From Paracoccaceae bacterium (GTDB taxonomy: Bacteria > Pseudomonadota > Alphaproteobacteria > Rhodobacterales > Rhodobacteraceae): a stretch of 64,000 nucleotides of DNA. The notes below the pieces were generated by a model. That model was not told the origin of the DNA, made no database searches, and saw only the letters and a list, made by a program, of their open reading frames with translations. Numbering within the stretch: the first letter of the stretch is position 1; each line of letters begins with the position of its first letter. Shown piece by piece: positions 1 through 9,354 of this stretch. The stretch spans positions 682,001-746,000 of the forward strand of contig JACKKD010000001.1 of the NCBI GenBank assembly GCA_020637675.1, written 5' to 3'. Position numbers and translations under genes: made by a program.

Positions 1-46
1 CCGGCAGGCCGGTGTCGTCGATCTCGATATGGCAGATGCGGCTCAT
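1..46 (-). CDS. UPF0262 family protein, N-terminus only (partial)
   Basis: Only the first 15 codons are inside the window; the gene runs off the left edge. The visible start reads MSRICHIEIDDTGLP, which matches the conserved opening of UPF0262, a short alphaproteobacterial family of unknown function that usually follows hisD in Rhodobacterales. Its ATG overlaps the hisD stop codon in an ATGA, so the two are probably translationally coupled. The identification rests on this short peptide plus gene order. Confidence 0.6.
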   Translation of the reverse strand, partial: MSRICHIEIDDTGLP

Positions 47-1362
47 GCGGCGCCCTCCCGGTTCACCCGGTCGAGCCGCGCGCGCACGGAAAGCCCGTGC
101 GCCTCGAGGCTTTCGGACACGGCCAGCCGTTCGGCCGCAGGCCCGATCGCGGCGAGGGCCGCCGGCGTCATCTTCGCGATCGTCGTCCGCTTCAGGAAGT
201 CCATCACCGAAAGCCCGCTCGAAAACCGTGCCGAGCGCGCCGTGGGCAACACATGGTTCGGCCCGCCCACGTAATCGCCGATCGCCTCCGGTGTCCAGTG
301 GCCGAGGAAGATCGCCCCGGCATGGGTGACGCGCGGCAGGAGCGCCTCGGGGTCCTCGACGCAGAGCTCCAGATGCTCGGGCGCGACCCGGTCGGACAGC
401 CTGGCCGCCTCCGCCAGGTCGCGGGTCACGATGACGGCGCCGTAGTCGCGCCAGCTCGCCCCGGCGATGGCGCTCCGCTCCAGCCCCGCCAGCCGCGCCT
501 CCACCGCCGCCGCGACCGCGCGCGCCATTGCAGCGTCGTCCGTCACGAGGATCGCCTGCGCGCTCTCGTCATGCTCGGCCTGGCTGAGAAGGTCGAGCGC
601 CACCCATTCCGGGTCCGCCGTCCGGTCGGCGATGACGAGGATCTCCGATGGCCCGGCGATCATGTCGATGCCGACGCGGCCGAAGACGCGCCGCTTGGCC
701 GCCGCCACATAGGCGTTGCCGGGTCCGGTGATCTTGTCCACCCGGCGGATTGTGTCGGTCCCGAAGGCCATGGCCGCGATCGCCTGAGCACCGCCCACGC
801 GGTAGACTGTGTCCACCCCCGCCAGCCGCGCCGCCATCAGGACCAGCGGATTGACGGCGCCGCCCGGCGTCGGACAGCAGATCACCAGCCGCTCCACCCC
901 GGCCACCTTCGCCGGAATCGCGTTCATCAGAACCGATGAGGGGTAGGAGGCGAGCCCCCCCGGTACATAAAGCCCCGCGGCAGCGACCGGTCCCCAGCGC
1001 CAGCCAAGCTCCGCCCCCGCCGCATCGGTCCAGCGCGCATCGGCAGGCATCTGGCGCTCGTGATAGGCGCGGATGCGCGCGGCGGCCAGTTCCAGCGCCG
1101 CCCGGTCCTCGGCCCCGACCTTCGCGCATTCCGCTTCGATCTCGGCCGCCGAAAACGCCAGCCGGTCGGGCGTCAGCTCCAGCCGGTCGAACCGCGCGGT
1201 CAGTTCGATCAGGGCCGCATCGCCCAGTGCCCGCACCTCGGCGATGATCGCGGCGACGGCGGCGTCGACGTCCGGCGCATCCTCGCGTTTCATCGCGAGA
1301 AGCGCCGAGAAGGCGGCCTCGAAGCCCGGATCTGTAGTCGACAGCATCAGCGGCATCGGCAT
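43..1362 (-). CDS. hisD: histidinol dehydrogenase
   Basis: Catalyses the last two steps of histidine biosynthesis, the NAD-dependent oxidation of L-histidinol to L-histidine in the cytoplasm, with a bound zinc. The 439-residue length fits the family. Signature stretches are visible: the GPGNAYV motif, IAGPSEILVIAD, the zinc-site SQAEHDE, the catalytic APEHLEL pair and GPNHVLPT near the end. A GGGAGAG ribosome-binding sequence abuts the first ATG, so the second ATG (at 1356) has better spacing and may be the real start. It lies between the DUF2948 gene and UPF0262, the usual Rhodobacterales order, and probably shares a transcript with the latter. Confidence 0.97.
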   Translation of the reverse strand: MPMPLMLSTTDPGFEAAFSALLAMKREDAPDVDAAVAAIIAEVRALGDAALIELTARFDRLELTPDRLAFSAAEIEAECAKVGAEDRAALELAAARIRAYHERQMPADARWTDAAGAELGWRWGPVAAAGLYVPGGLASYPSSVLMNAIPAKVAGVERLVICCPTPGGAVNPLVLMAARLAGVDTVYRVGGAQAIAAMAFGTDTIRRVDKITGPGNAYVAAAKRRVFGRVGIDMIAGPSEILVIADRTADPEWVALDLLSQAEHDESAQAILVTDDAAMARAVAAAVEARLAGLERSAIAGASWRDYGAVIVTRDLAEAARLSDRVAPEHLELCVEDPEALLPRVTHAGAIFLGHWTPEAIGDYVGGPNHVLPTARSARFSSGLSVMDFLKRTTIAKMTPAALAAIGPAAERLAVSESLEAHGLSVRARLDRVNREGAA

Positions 1363-1545
1363 CTCTCCCGTTCCCGCTTCCCCTTAGCCGCCCCGGCGCT
1401 CGGCCTCAAGCGGCCCGGCTTTCACCGTTGCCAAATAGTCCTGAGGGCGCCCCGGACCCGGTCCGGTGCGAGGGGCGGAGCCCCTGAAGCCCGCCAGGGC
1501 GCGCGCCGCGTCGCCGGATCGTCCGTCCCGCAGCCGGGACACCCG

Positions 1546-2025
1546 TCACTCGGGGTGTTCCGGCGCTTTCCGCGACGGGGCGAGATAGGGCCGTGTCACG
1601 TCGCTGAGGATCAGGTCGAGGCATTCGACCTCGGCCCGGATCGCACCGTCGCCGGCGAGCGTGATCTCGACCGCGCCGGCCGCGTCCTCTCCGGGAACCC
1701 AGACCACGTCGAGAACCGACAGGACCTCCTCGCGATCGCGCCGGTCGATCCCCTGCGAGGCGACATGGGTCACCCCGCCGACGATGAGGAGCGAACGCAC
1801 CCGCTCGTAGGGCCGCCCGCGCGCCTCGGCGGCGGAGCGATCCTCCCAGCGGAAGCGGTTGACCAGCAAGGCGAGCCGGCGGAGCCTCGGCTGCCAGCTC
1901 AGGTCGGCGATCGTCAGGACCGCGTCCTGAACAAGCGCTGCCAGAACCGGCACGTCTTCCGCCGCCTCGGCCCGGAGCCTCAGCGGCCGTTCGGCGGCAT
2001 CCTCGAAGCGGGCATCCTCGGTCAT
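1546..2025 (-). CDS. DUF2948 family protein
   Basis: A 159-residue protein opening MTEDARFEDA and containing LSWQPRLRRLALLVNRFRWE, typical of DUF2948, a family of unknown function found between murA and hisD in Rhodobacterales. The ATG at 2025 was chosen over longer in-frame starts because it overlaps the murA stop codon in an ATGA, implying translational coupling. There is no signal peptide or membrane segment, so the protein should be cytoplasmic. About 180 bases without a gene separate it from hisD. Confidence 0.85.
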   Translation of the reverse strand: MTEDARFEDAAERPLRLRAEAAEDVPVLAALVQDAVLTIADLSWQPRLRRLALLVNRFRWEDRSAAEARGRPYERVRSLLIVGGVTHVASQGIDRRDREEVLSVLDVVWVPGEDAAGAVEITLAGDGAIRAEVECLDLILSDVTRPYLAPSRKAPEHPE

Positions 2026-3290
2026 TCGCCGCGCACCCGCTCGATCCTGGCGCCGCAGGCCGACAGCTTCTCCTCCACCCGCTCGTAGCCGCGGTCGAGA
2101 TGATAGACCCGGTTCACCAGCGTCTCGCCTTCCGCGCCGAGCCCCGCGAGGATCAGCGACACGCTGGCCCTGAGGTCGGTCGCCATCACCGGCGCTCCCC
2201 TGAGCCGCTCCACCCCCGTCACCGTGGCATGGCCGCCGTGGACCTCGATCCTGGCTCCCATCCGCATCAGTTCCGGCGCATGCATGAAACGGTTCTCGAA
2301 GATCGTCTCCTCCAGCACCGAGACGCCCTCGGCGGTGCACATAAGCGCCATCATCTGCGCCTGAAGATCGGTCGGGAAGCCGGGATAGACCTCGGTCTTC
2401 ACGTCAACCGCATGGACGCGCCCATTGGCGCGCGCGACCCGCAGCCCGTCGTTGGTCTGGGTGATCGTCACGCCGGCCGCCTCGAGCTTCTCGCAGAACG
2501 CGGGCAGGAGTTCCCGCCGCCCGCCGAGCAGTTCGACCTCGCCCCCCGCGATCGCCGGGGCGATCATGTAGGTGCCGAGCTCGATCCGGTCGGCGACGAC
2601 ACGGTGCGTCGCGCCGCCGAGCCGCTCGACGCCCTCGATCTCGATCGTCCCGGTGCCCTCGCCGGCGATCCGCGCCCCCATCGCGCGCAGGCAATGCACC
2701 AGATCGACGATCTCGGGTTCGCGCGCGGCGTTCTTCAGCACGGTCGTGCCCTTGGCCAGCGTCGCCGCCATGACCACGTTTTCCGTGGCACCGACGCTCG
2801 CGAAGCGCTGCTCGATCACGGCGCCCCTGAGCCCGCCCCGCGCCACCGCATGCAGGTAGCCGTCCCTCAGCTCGATCTCGGCGCCAAGAGCCTCCAGCCC
2901 GGTGATATGGATGTCCATCGGCCGCGCCCCGATGGCGCAGCCCCCCGGCAGCGAGACGACGGCATGGCCGGTCCGTGCCAGCAACGGGCCGAGAACGAGG
3001 TTCGAGGCCCGCATCTTTCGCACGATGTCGTAGTCGGCCCGGTGACTGGACAGCGCATGGCTGGAGAGCGTCAGCACGCGTCCCTCCTGCATCGCCGTCA
3101 CCTCGACGCCGAGCGACTGGAGGAGCAGCGTCATGGTCTTGATGTCGGAAAGCCGGGGCGCGTTCATCAGCGTGAGCGGCTCGTCACTGAGCAGCGTGGC
3201 CGGCATCAGCGCGAGGCAGGCGTTCTTGGCACCCGCGATCGGAATCCGCCCCGAAAGTTCCGCTCCGCCCGTGACGATGATCGAATCCAT
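2022..3290 (-). CDS. murA: UDP-N-acetylglucosamine 1-carboxyvinyltransferase
   Basis: First committed step of peptidoglycan synthesis: transfers enolpyruvate from phosphoenolpyruvate to UDP-GlcNAc in the cytoplasm. The 422-residue length is standard. The active-site cysteine is present at residue 118 in LPGGCAIGARPMDIH (fosfomycin-sensitive type). The N-terminal substrate loop GAKNACLALMPATLL and the late YPGFPTDLQAQ and FENRFMHAPEL motifs are intact. A GAGGCAGGC ribosome-binding region sits between the stop of the upstream small gene and this ATG, a gap of only seven bases, so the small gene, murA and DUF2948 appear to form one transcription unit. Confidence 0.97.
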   Translation of the reverse strand: MDSIIVTGGAELSGRIPIAGAKNACLALMPATLLSDEPLTLMNAPRLSDIKTMTLLLQSLGVEVTAMQEGRVLTLSSHALSSHRADYDIVRKMRASNLVLGPLLARTGHAVVSLPGGCAIGARPMDIHITGLEALGAEIELRDGYLHAVARGGLRGAVIEQRFASVGATENVVMAATLAKGTTVLKNAAREPEIVDLVHCLRAMGARIAGEGTGTIEIEGVERLGGATHRVVADRIELGTYMIAPAIAGGEVELLGGRRELLPAFCEKLEAAGVTITQTNDGLRVARANGRVHAVDVKTEVYPGFPTDLQAQMMALMCTAEGVSVLEETIFENRFMHAPELMRMGARIEVHGGHATVTGVERLRGAPVMATDLRASVSLILAGLGAEGETLVNRVYHLDRGYERVEEKLSACGARIERVRGE

Positions 3291-3297
3291 GCCTGCC

Positions 3298-3465
3298 TCA
3301 GCCTTTCTTGTCCCGCGGCGCGCTTTCGACCGGCGGTTGATCTTGTGCGCCCGCCTCCCGCGCCTTCGCCTGCGCCTTGCGCCGCGCGATATTCGCCTTC
3401 AGCGCCGCCTTGAGCCGTTCGTCGCGACCCTCGCCGGCCCCGGATTTCGGGGGCTTCCTGTCCAT
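3298..3465 (-). CDS. small basic hypothetical protein upstream of murA (55 aa)
   Basis: A 55-residue reading frame opening MDRKPPKSGAGEGRDERLKA and dominated by Lys, Arg and Ala (a LKAALKANIARRKAQAKA stretch), predicted to be one long basic helix with disordered ends. It ends seven bases before murA, whose ribosome-binding sequence overlaps its last codons, so the two are likely cotranscribed. Comparable short Lys/Ala-rich proteins precede murA in related Rhodobacteraceae (recalled, not searched). Function unknown; nucleic-acid or ribosome binding would fit the charge but is a guess. Confidence 0.6.
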   Translation of the reverse strand: MDRKPPKSGAGEGRDERLKAALKANIARRKAQAKAREAGAQDQPPVESAPRDKKG

Positions 3466-3591
3466 GCCGCCCTCTCTACATGGGAAGGCCCCACCCGTCC
3501 AGATCGCCCACCCCCGGAGCTCCGTATCCGCGCGCCAGATTGCGCTTGCGCGGGGTGGAATTTGCGTCTAACACGCGCCCCACAAAAGCGG

Positions 3592-3666
<75 letters not shown>

Positions 3667-3758
3667 GGCCATCCCCTTGATTTCAAAAGAGACCTCTGCG
3701 CCGCTGGGGATTCTGCCGCTTTGTCGTTACTGCTTCGGTTGCAAACTGCAAGTGGCAC

Positions 3759-3870
3759 ATGGCAGGCAAGGTCAGACACTTGGTGAATCGTTCCGGGCGG
3801 TATCGCGCGCGCATCGTGGTCCCGAAGGGGCTTCGTGCGGTCACTGGCAAGAACGAGCTGCGCCAGGCGG
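3759..3870 (+). pseudogene. site-specific (tyrosine-type) integrase, N-terminal remnant
   Basis: Begins MAGKVRHLVNRSGRYRARIV and continues PKGLRAVTGKNELR, the opening of integrases whose short N-terminal domain precedes the core-binding and catalytic domains. After about 37 codons the match stops abruptly and the frame runs on as unrelated Arg/Gln-rich sequence, so the catalytic domains are missing. It starts 93 bases past the tRNA-Thr 3' end, where an island integrase would normally sit. The break coincides with the start of IS3-type transposase sequence in a different frame. Assigned from the peptide by recognition; no search was possible. Confidence 0.6.
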
Positions 3871-3990
3871 GACGTGTTCGAGTACATCGAACTGTTCTAC
3901 AACCCGAAACGCAAGCACGCGAACAACGGCACGCTGTCGCCCGTTGACTTCGAAAACAGACAGCAGAAGCTTACCACGGCAGGTGTCTAG
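3871..3990 (+). pseudogene. IS3-family transposase (OrfB), C-terminal remnant
   Basis: Thirty-nine codons reading DVFEYIELFYNPKRKHANN and then GTLSPVDFE to a TAG stop, matching the far C-terminal end of IS3-family OrfB transposases (the FEYIE-FYN-xRxH-xxLG/SPxxFE pattern after the last catalytic Glu). No DDE residues or upstream OrfA remain. It joins the truncated integrase without a spacer, so an insertion element probably entered the integrase and was then mostly deleted. No terminal inverted repeats could be located. Confidence 0.7.
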
Positions 3991-4157
3991 GAAATTAAGG
4001 GCACCTCGCAGAGCAGGCACCCGGAGACGATCCAAGGTAACCAAGCCGGTCACTCATCCATGCAACTGTTGCCTTGCATTCCAAACTTCCGACCGGTCTA
4101 AGGGACACGGAGACTTGCCGCGCCACCGCCGGTTGGCTGATGGCCCTCGCCCACGGG

Positions 4158-5330
4158 ATGACACCCATGCTTCATGTAACGCGAGCCGCAATTCTGGCGG
4201 TGCCTGCCGCTCTCGCACTGTGCCTGCCCGGCGATCTTCGCGCGCAGGACGCGCGGACCGCAGCCGTCACGGTCGTCATCGTCCGCCCTGAAACCGTGAC
4301 ATTGACCACGACCCTGCCGGGGCGCGTCGTCGCTTCGGCCGTGTCCGAGGTCCGTCCGCAGGTTGCCGGCATCATCACCGAACGTCTGTTCGACGAAGGC
4401 GGCTCGGTCGAGGCGGGCGAGGCGCTCTATACCATCGATCCGGCCACTTACGAGGCGGCGGTTGCGCAGGCCAGCGCATCGGTCTCGGCGGCCGAGGCAC
4501 AGCTCCGCGCCGCCGAGCGGGACCAGGCGCGCGCCGAGACCCTGCTGAGCCGCAGTGTCGGCACCCAGCAGACAGTCGACGACGCGATCACGGCACGCGA
4601 AGGGGCCGCGGCGCAGCTTCTCGTCGCCAAGGCGCAGCTCCAATCGGCTCAAATAGAGCTCGATCGAACGACGATCCGTGCCCGTCTGAGCGGAGAGATC
4701 GGCCGGTCGCTGACCAGCCGCGGCGCGCTCGTTACCACCGGACAGGCCGAGCCGCTCGCAGTGATCCGGAACATCGATCCGGTCTTCGTCGATGTGACAC
4801 AGTCGGCCGCGGAGCTGTTGCAGTGGCGCCGCGACAATGCGGGGACCGGTCAGGAGGATGGAGACCGCACGGTGAAGCTCATCCTTGCCGATGGTAGTGA
4901 GTATGAACAGACCGGCACGCTGACGGCCGCCGAACCGCAGGTCGACGAGCGGACCGGCGTCGTTGTCCTGCGGATGGAATTCGACAACCCCGACAAGCTG
5001 CTGTTGCCGGGGATGTATGTGCAGGTCGTGATGCCGACGACAAAGGCGGAGGGCGTGTATCTCGTTCCACAGGAGGGCGTCAGCCGTGACCGGCGCGGGC
5101 GACCCCTCGCATTGGTGGTGAACTCGGAAAACGTGGTCGAGTCGCGCGAAATCGACATTGTCGAGGATCGCGGCGCCGATTGGGTAGTTGGCAGCGGACT
5201 CGAACCTGGCGATCGCGTCATGGTGGAGGGTTTCCAGAAAGCCGCGCCCGGCGCGACCGTCACCCCCGAGGAACGTCAGGAAACCTCCAAGGGTGATGCC
5301 GAGCCCCAGCCAGAGACTGCTAAGGACTAG
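4158..5330 (+). CDS. RND efflux periplasmic adaptor subunit (AcrA/MexA family)
   Basis: Membrane-fusion protein linking an inner-membrane RND pump to an outer-membrane channel. A signal peptide spans roughly residues 1-30 (hydrophobic core ILAVPAALALCLPG, cleavage near RAQDA), followed by the barrel-sandwich segment SEVRPQVAGIITERLF, a coiled-coil hairpin rich in Ala/Glu, and the beta-barrel stretch PGMYVQVVMP. No clean lipobox is seen. Upstream in-frame starts exist at 4074 and 4140; 4158 (390 aa) or 4167 fits the signal peptide best. The pump gene follows 26 bases later. Neither an outer-membrane TolC-type gene nor a TetR/MarR regulator is adjacent, so the channel must come from elsewhere. 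Confidence 0.92.
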   Translation: MTPMLHVTRAAILAVPAALALCLPGDLRAQDARTAAVTVVIVRPETVTLTTTLPGRVVASAVSEVRPQVAGIITERLFDEGGSVEAGEALYTIDPATYEAAVAQASASVSAAEAQLRAAERDQARAETLLSRSVGTQQTVDDAITAREGAAAQLLVAKAQLQSAQIELDRTTIRARLSGEIGRSLTSRGALVTTGQAEPLAVIRNIDPVFVDVTQSAAELLQWRRDNAGTGQEDGDRTVKLILADGSEYEQTGTLTAAEPQVDERTGVVVLRMEFDNPDKLLLPGMYVQVVMPTTKAEGVYLVPQEGVSRDRRGRPLALVVNSENVVESREIDIVEDRGADWVVGSGLEPGDRVMVEGFQKAAPGATVTPEERQETSKGDAEPQPETAKD

Positions 5331-5356
5331 CGGCACAGCGCCGACCGGAGACCGCC

Positions 5357-8300
5357 ATGGCCCGCTTCTTCATCGACCGTCCGATCTTCGCCTGGGTGAT
5401 CTCGATCATCATCATGGGCATCGGCGCCCTGTCCATCCTGACACTGCCCGTATCGCAGTATCCGCAGATCGCGCCTCCCACGGTGCAAATAACCGCGACC
5501 TATCCGGGCGCGTCGGCGCAGACGGTCGCCAACACCGTGACTCAGGTGATCGAGCAGCAGATGACCGGTCTCGACGGTATGCGCTACATGTCGTCCAACT
5601 CGACCTCGGCCGGCACGGCGCAGATATCTCTGACCTTCCAGACGGGAACCGACCCCGACATCGCGCAGGTCCAGGTCCAGAACAAGCTGGCACGGGCCAC
5701 GCCGCTGCTGCCCGAACCGGTGCAGCGGCAGGGCGTGTCCGTGCAGAAATCCGCGGCCGGGTTCCTGATGGTGATCGCCCTAATCTCGGACAACGAGAGA
5801 TATGAGCAGGTCGATCTGGCCGACTACATGGTCAGCAACCTCGTCGATGAACTCAGCCGTATCGAAGGGGTCGGCAGCGTGCAGGTCTTCGGCGCGCAAT
5901 ACGCAATGCGGATATGGCTCGATCCCTCGAAGCTGGCGGCATTCGAACTTACGCCGTCCGACGTGGTCGCGGCGGTTTCCGAGGAGAACACCCAGATCTC
6001 GGCCGGCGCGTTCGGCGAGCGTCCGGCCGTCGCCGGCCAGCAATTGAACGCGACGATTACCGCGCAGTCACTGCTTCAGACGCCGGAGAACTTCCGACAG
6101 ATCGTGCTTAGGGCCGAAACCGATGGCGGTCTCGTTCTTCTGGGCGACGTGGCCGACGTCGAAATCGGCGCCGAGAACTACTCGACGATCTCGCGCTACG
6201 ACCGCAACCCGTCGGCAGGTCTGGCGATCAGCCTCGCTCCGGGCGCCAACGCTCTCGACACTTCCGATGCCGTCAAGGAACGGATGGCGGAATTCGCCGA
6301 GTTCTTCCCCGAAGGCGTGGAATACGTGGTCCCCTTCGACACGGCTCCCTTTGTCGAAATCTCCATCGAAGAAGTGGTGCGGACGCTGATCGAGGCAATC
6401 GTTCTGGTATTCCTCGTGATGCTCCTGTTCCTTCAGAACTTCAGGGCAACCCTGATCCCGACCCTGGCAGTCCCGATCGTGCTTTTGGGAACCTTCGGCA
6501 TCCTCGCGGCAGCCGGCTTCTCGATCAACACGCTGACCATGCTGGCGATGGTGCTGGCCATCGGTCTTCTGGTCGACGATGCCATCGTGGTGGTCGAAAA
6601 CGTCGAGCGGATCATGCGCGAGGAGGGATTGAGTCCTGTCGAGGCGACCCGCAAATCGATGGACCAGATCACCGGCGCGCTGATCGGCATCGCCCTGGTG
6701 CTCTCGGCGGTGTTCGTGCCGATGGCGTTCTTCGGCGGCTCGACCGGCGTCATCTATCAGCAGTTTGCCATCACGATCGTGTCGGCGATGGCGCTGTCCG
6801 TGGTTGTCGCGCTGACCCTGACGCCGGCATTGTGTGCGACACTGCTACGGCACGGCGAAGAGGGCAAACAGCGCGGTCCGATTGCGCTGTTCAATCGGGG
6901 TTTCGACCGTTTGACGCGGAACTATGGCAGGAGCGTGGGCTGGCTCGTGAAACGGCCTGTGCGCGTCGGGCTGGTATATCTCGCTCTGGCCGCCGCGATG
7001 GGGCTCCTCTTCGCGCGCACTCCGACCGGGTTTCTGCCCGACGAGGACCAGGGCATCCTCTTCGCGCTTGTCCAGGCGCCTACCGGTGCCACCTCGGAAC
7101 GGACGCTCGGCGTGATCGAGAAGGTCGAGGACCACTTTCTCTCGACAGAGAGCGATCTCGTTGAATCCATCTTCGGTGTCGTCGGCTTCAGCTTCGCCGG
7201 GCGGGGACAGAACATGGGCATTGCCTTCGTGCGCCTGAAGGACTGGTCCGAGAGAGCCAAGCCGGGGCAGAGTGTGCAGGCGATCGCCGGCCGCGCCTTT
7301 GGCGCCCTCAGCGGCATCCGTGACGCCTTCGTCTTCCCGATCGTGCCGCCTTCGGTGATCGAGCTTGGAAACGTCTCCGGTTTCGATTTCTACCTTCAGG
7401 CGCGGGGCGGCCAGACGCATGAACAGCTACTGGACGCACGAAATCAGCTTCTGGGCATGGCAGCACAAAGCCCGATGATCGCTTCCGCCCGTCCGAACGG
7501 GCTGGAGGATGCGGCCCAGTTCAATCTCGACATCGACTGGCGCAAGGCCGGCGCAATGGGCGTCTCGGCGACCGATGTGGGCAATCTTCTGCGGATCGCC
7601 TGGGCGGGGAGCTATGTCAACGACTTCCTCGATCGCGGGCGGATCAAGCGGGTCTACGTTCAGGGCGCCCCCGAGGCGCGGTCGACGCCATCAGATATCA
7701 AGCAATGGCGAGTGCGCAACGCGACCGGCGGTCTTGTCCCGTTCTCCAACTTCGCGGAAAGCAGATGGAGTTCCGGCCCACAGGGTGTGACCCGCTACAA
7801 CGGCGTGCCGGCGATGCAGATCCAGGGCTCACCCGCCGACGGCGTGACAACCGGCGAGGCGATGGCCGAGATCGAGCGTCTGGCGGCGCAACTCCCGCCA
7901 GGCTTCGCCGTCGCATGGACAGGACTGTCGCTTGAGGAACGCGAGTCGGGCTCACAGACGCCCCTGCTCTACGCGCTTTCGCTGGCGGCCGTATTCCTCT
8001 CGCTCGCCGCACTCTATGAAAGCTGGTCCATTCCCTTCGCCGTGATGCTCGCCATGCCGATCGGAATCCTCGGCGCCGTCGTCGGCGCCTGGCTCGGCGG
8101 GTTCGAGAACGGCGTGTTCTTTCAGGTCGGCCTTCTGACCGTCATCGGGCTGACCGGCAAGAATGCGATCCTGATCGTGGAGTTCGCGCGCGAGCGGTTC
8201 GAGGCGGGCGAAACGCTGCGCCGCGCCGCGACCGAGGCGGCGCGGCTTCGCTTCCGTCCGATCATCATGACGTCGATGGCGTTCTCGCTCGGGGTCCTTC

Positions 8301-8488
8301 CGCTGGTCATCAGCACGGGCGCCGGCTCGGGCGGGCGCACCGCCATCGGCTCCGGCGTGATGGGCGGCACGATCTCGGCCACCGTTCTCGGCGTACTGTT
8401 CGTCCCGGTCTTCTTTGTCATCGTCGCGCGCATCACACACGGCAGGAACCCCCTGGTGCCGCAACATGACGCATCGGACGGCCCGTAG
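5357..8488 (+). CDS. efflux RND transporter permease (AcrB/MexB, HAE-1 family)
   Basis: A 1043-residue proton-driven multidrug exporter of the inner membrane. The family opening MARFFIDRPIFAWVISI, the porter-domain GLDGMRYMSSNS motif and two sets of transmembrane helices around the large periplasmic loops are all present. The proton relay is intact: Asp407 and Asp408 in LLVDDAIVVVEN and Lys935 in GLTGKNAIL, near the AcrB 407/408/940 positions. It is cotranscribed with the adaptor gene 26 bases upstream. The pair looks intact although the DNA on both sides is decayed, which suggests it is retained under selection. Confidence 0.95.
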   Translation: MARFFIDRPIFAWVISIIIMGIGALSILTLPVSQYPQIAPPTVQITATYPGASAQTVANTVTQVIEQQMTGLDGMRYMSSNSTSAGTAQISLTFQTGTDPDIAQVQVQNKLARATPLLPEPVQRQGVSVQKSAAGFLMVIALISDNERYEQVDLADYMVSNLVDELSRIEGVGSVQVFGAQYAMRIWLDPSKLAAFELTPSDVVAAVSEENTQISAGAFGERPAVAGQQLNATITAQSLLQTPENFRQIVLRAETDGGLVLLGDVADVEIGAENYSTISRYDRNPSAGLAISLAPGANALDTSDAVKERMAEFAEFFPEGVEYVVPFDTAPFVEISIEEVVRTLIEAIVLVFLVMLLFLQNFRATLIPTLAVPIVLLGTFGILAAAGFSINTLTMLAMVLAIGLLVDDAIVVVENVERIMREEGLSPVEATRKSMDQITGALIGIALVLSAVFVPMAFFGGSTGVIYQQFAITIVSAMALSVVVALTLTPALCATLLRHGEEGKQRGPIALFNRGFDRLTRNYGRSVGWLVKRPVRVGLVYLALAAAMGLLFARTPTGFLPDEDQGILFALVQAPTGATSERTLGVIEKVEDHFLSTESDLVESIFGVVGFSFAGRGQNMGIAFVRLKDWSERAKPGQSVQAIAGRAFGALSGIRDAFVFPIVPPSVIELGNVSGFDFYLQARGGQTHEQLLDARNQLLGMAAQSPMIASARPNGLEDAAQFNLDIDWRKAGAMGVSATDVGNLLRIAWAGSYVNDFLDRGRIKRVYVQGAPEARSTPSDIKQWRVRNATGGLVPFSNFAESRWSSGPQGVTRYNGVPAMQIQGSPADGVTTGEAMAEIERLAAQLPPGFAVAWTGLSLEERESGSQTPLLYALSLAAVFLSLAALYESWSIPFAVMLAMPIGILGAVVGAWLGGFENGVFFQVGLLTVIGLTGKNAILIVEFARERFEAGETLRRAATEAARLRFRPIIMTSMAFSLGVLPLVISTGAGSGGRTAIGSGVMGGTISATVLGVLFVPVFFVIVARITHGRNPLVPQHDASDGP

Positions 8489-9354
8489 AGGCGGAAGCTA
8501 CCAGCGGCGAAACTTTCAGGCTCCGCAAGCTTACGCCGCAACAATTCGGGTGGCCAATCGGGCAGCTCGATCAACTGTCACCGCCCATCAGCGCGAGCCG
8601 ACAATGGTCGCCTGTCGGGCCGATGGTCCCGGCGTGCAGTCTCGATGATGCGGGCGTCGACAACGTCCCAACCGCCGCATCTCGGCCGCAACAAACGTTG
8701 CTGGCAGCTCTACTGGCCGCCGTGTATGCCCCACGCCACCCAAAGCGGAGGTCTCATCCCCGCCCCTCGGTGGTGCCAGAAGGCATCCCCATTAGGGATG
8801 CTCCGATTTCCCAGGACTTCCATGTCGACGGCGTCCGTTCCTTGTATTTGCACATCATAGGCCCACCGTTCGCCTGAACATGGGATGCGCCGTCGGGCAA
8901 TCCGCGAACAACCGGCCATTCCTGGTTTCCTGGGTGAAGTTTGTCTTTCGACGTCGCCTGGAGAACTCGGCCAGGGTCGGTCGAATGTTTGCAGCGGCGG
9001 TCAATGCTCGGAGATGCTCACGATGAACGGTGCTCGATGCCATTTGAGCGCGACGACAATGTTGGCCGCGTCATGTCCTCGAACCTCGCGGCGGGCCGCG
9101 GTGGCCCGAGTTTGAAGGGTGGCGAAGGAACCGATACTTAGCCGGCGCCGCAACTCGGGGAAATCTCTGAAGCAACCGCCCGGAATCCGACGTGTGGGTC
9201 TTCCGGGTCGCGCGCGCTGGTCCTGTGCGCTTGCGAACACTCCCCTCGTCCGCGAGCGTGGCACGGTCGGCCAGCATTGCCCCGGCCGTCACATCTGGTA
9301 TTCGTCCGGTCGCGGGGCCTTCCTCAACGGCGAGACCCGGACGCGGACCGGATC
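8489..9354. other. gene-poor, apparently decayed region
   Basis: No reading frame here has a plausible start, ribosome-binding site and recognisable product; the longest frames are short, overlapping and low in information. A perfect 7-bp inverted repeat (GCATCCC/GGGATGC, 5-base loop) lies at 8783-8801 without a T tract. The stretch follows the RND pump and leads into an MFS transporter pseudogene, so it is best read as eroded accessory DNA. Confidence 0.5.

Noticed and set aside
8122..8574. Minus-strand frame opening IELPDWPPELLRRKLAEPES
   Set aside because: Most of the frame is the antisense of the RND pump gene; the few plausible residues at its start are not enough to call a gene.
8783..8801. 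7-bp hairpin GCATCCC/GGGATGC as a terminator
   Set aside because: No T tract and almost 300 bases from the end of the pump gene, so chance or relic structure is likelier.
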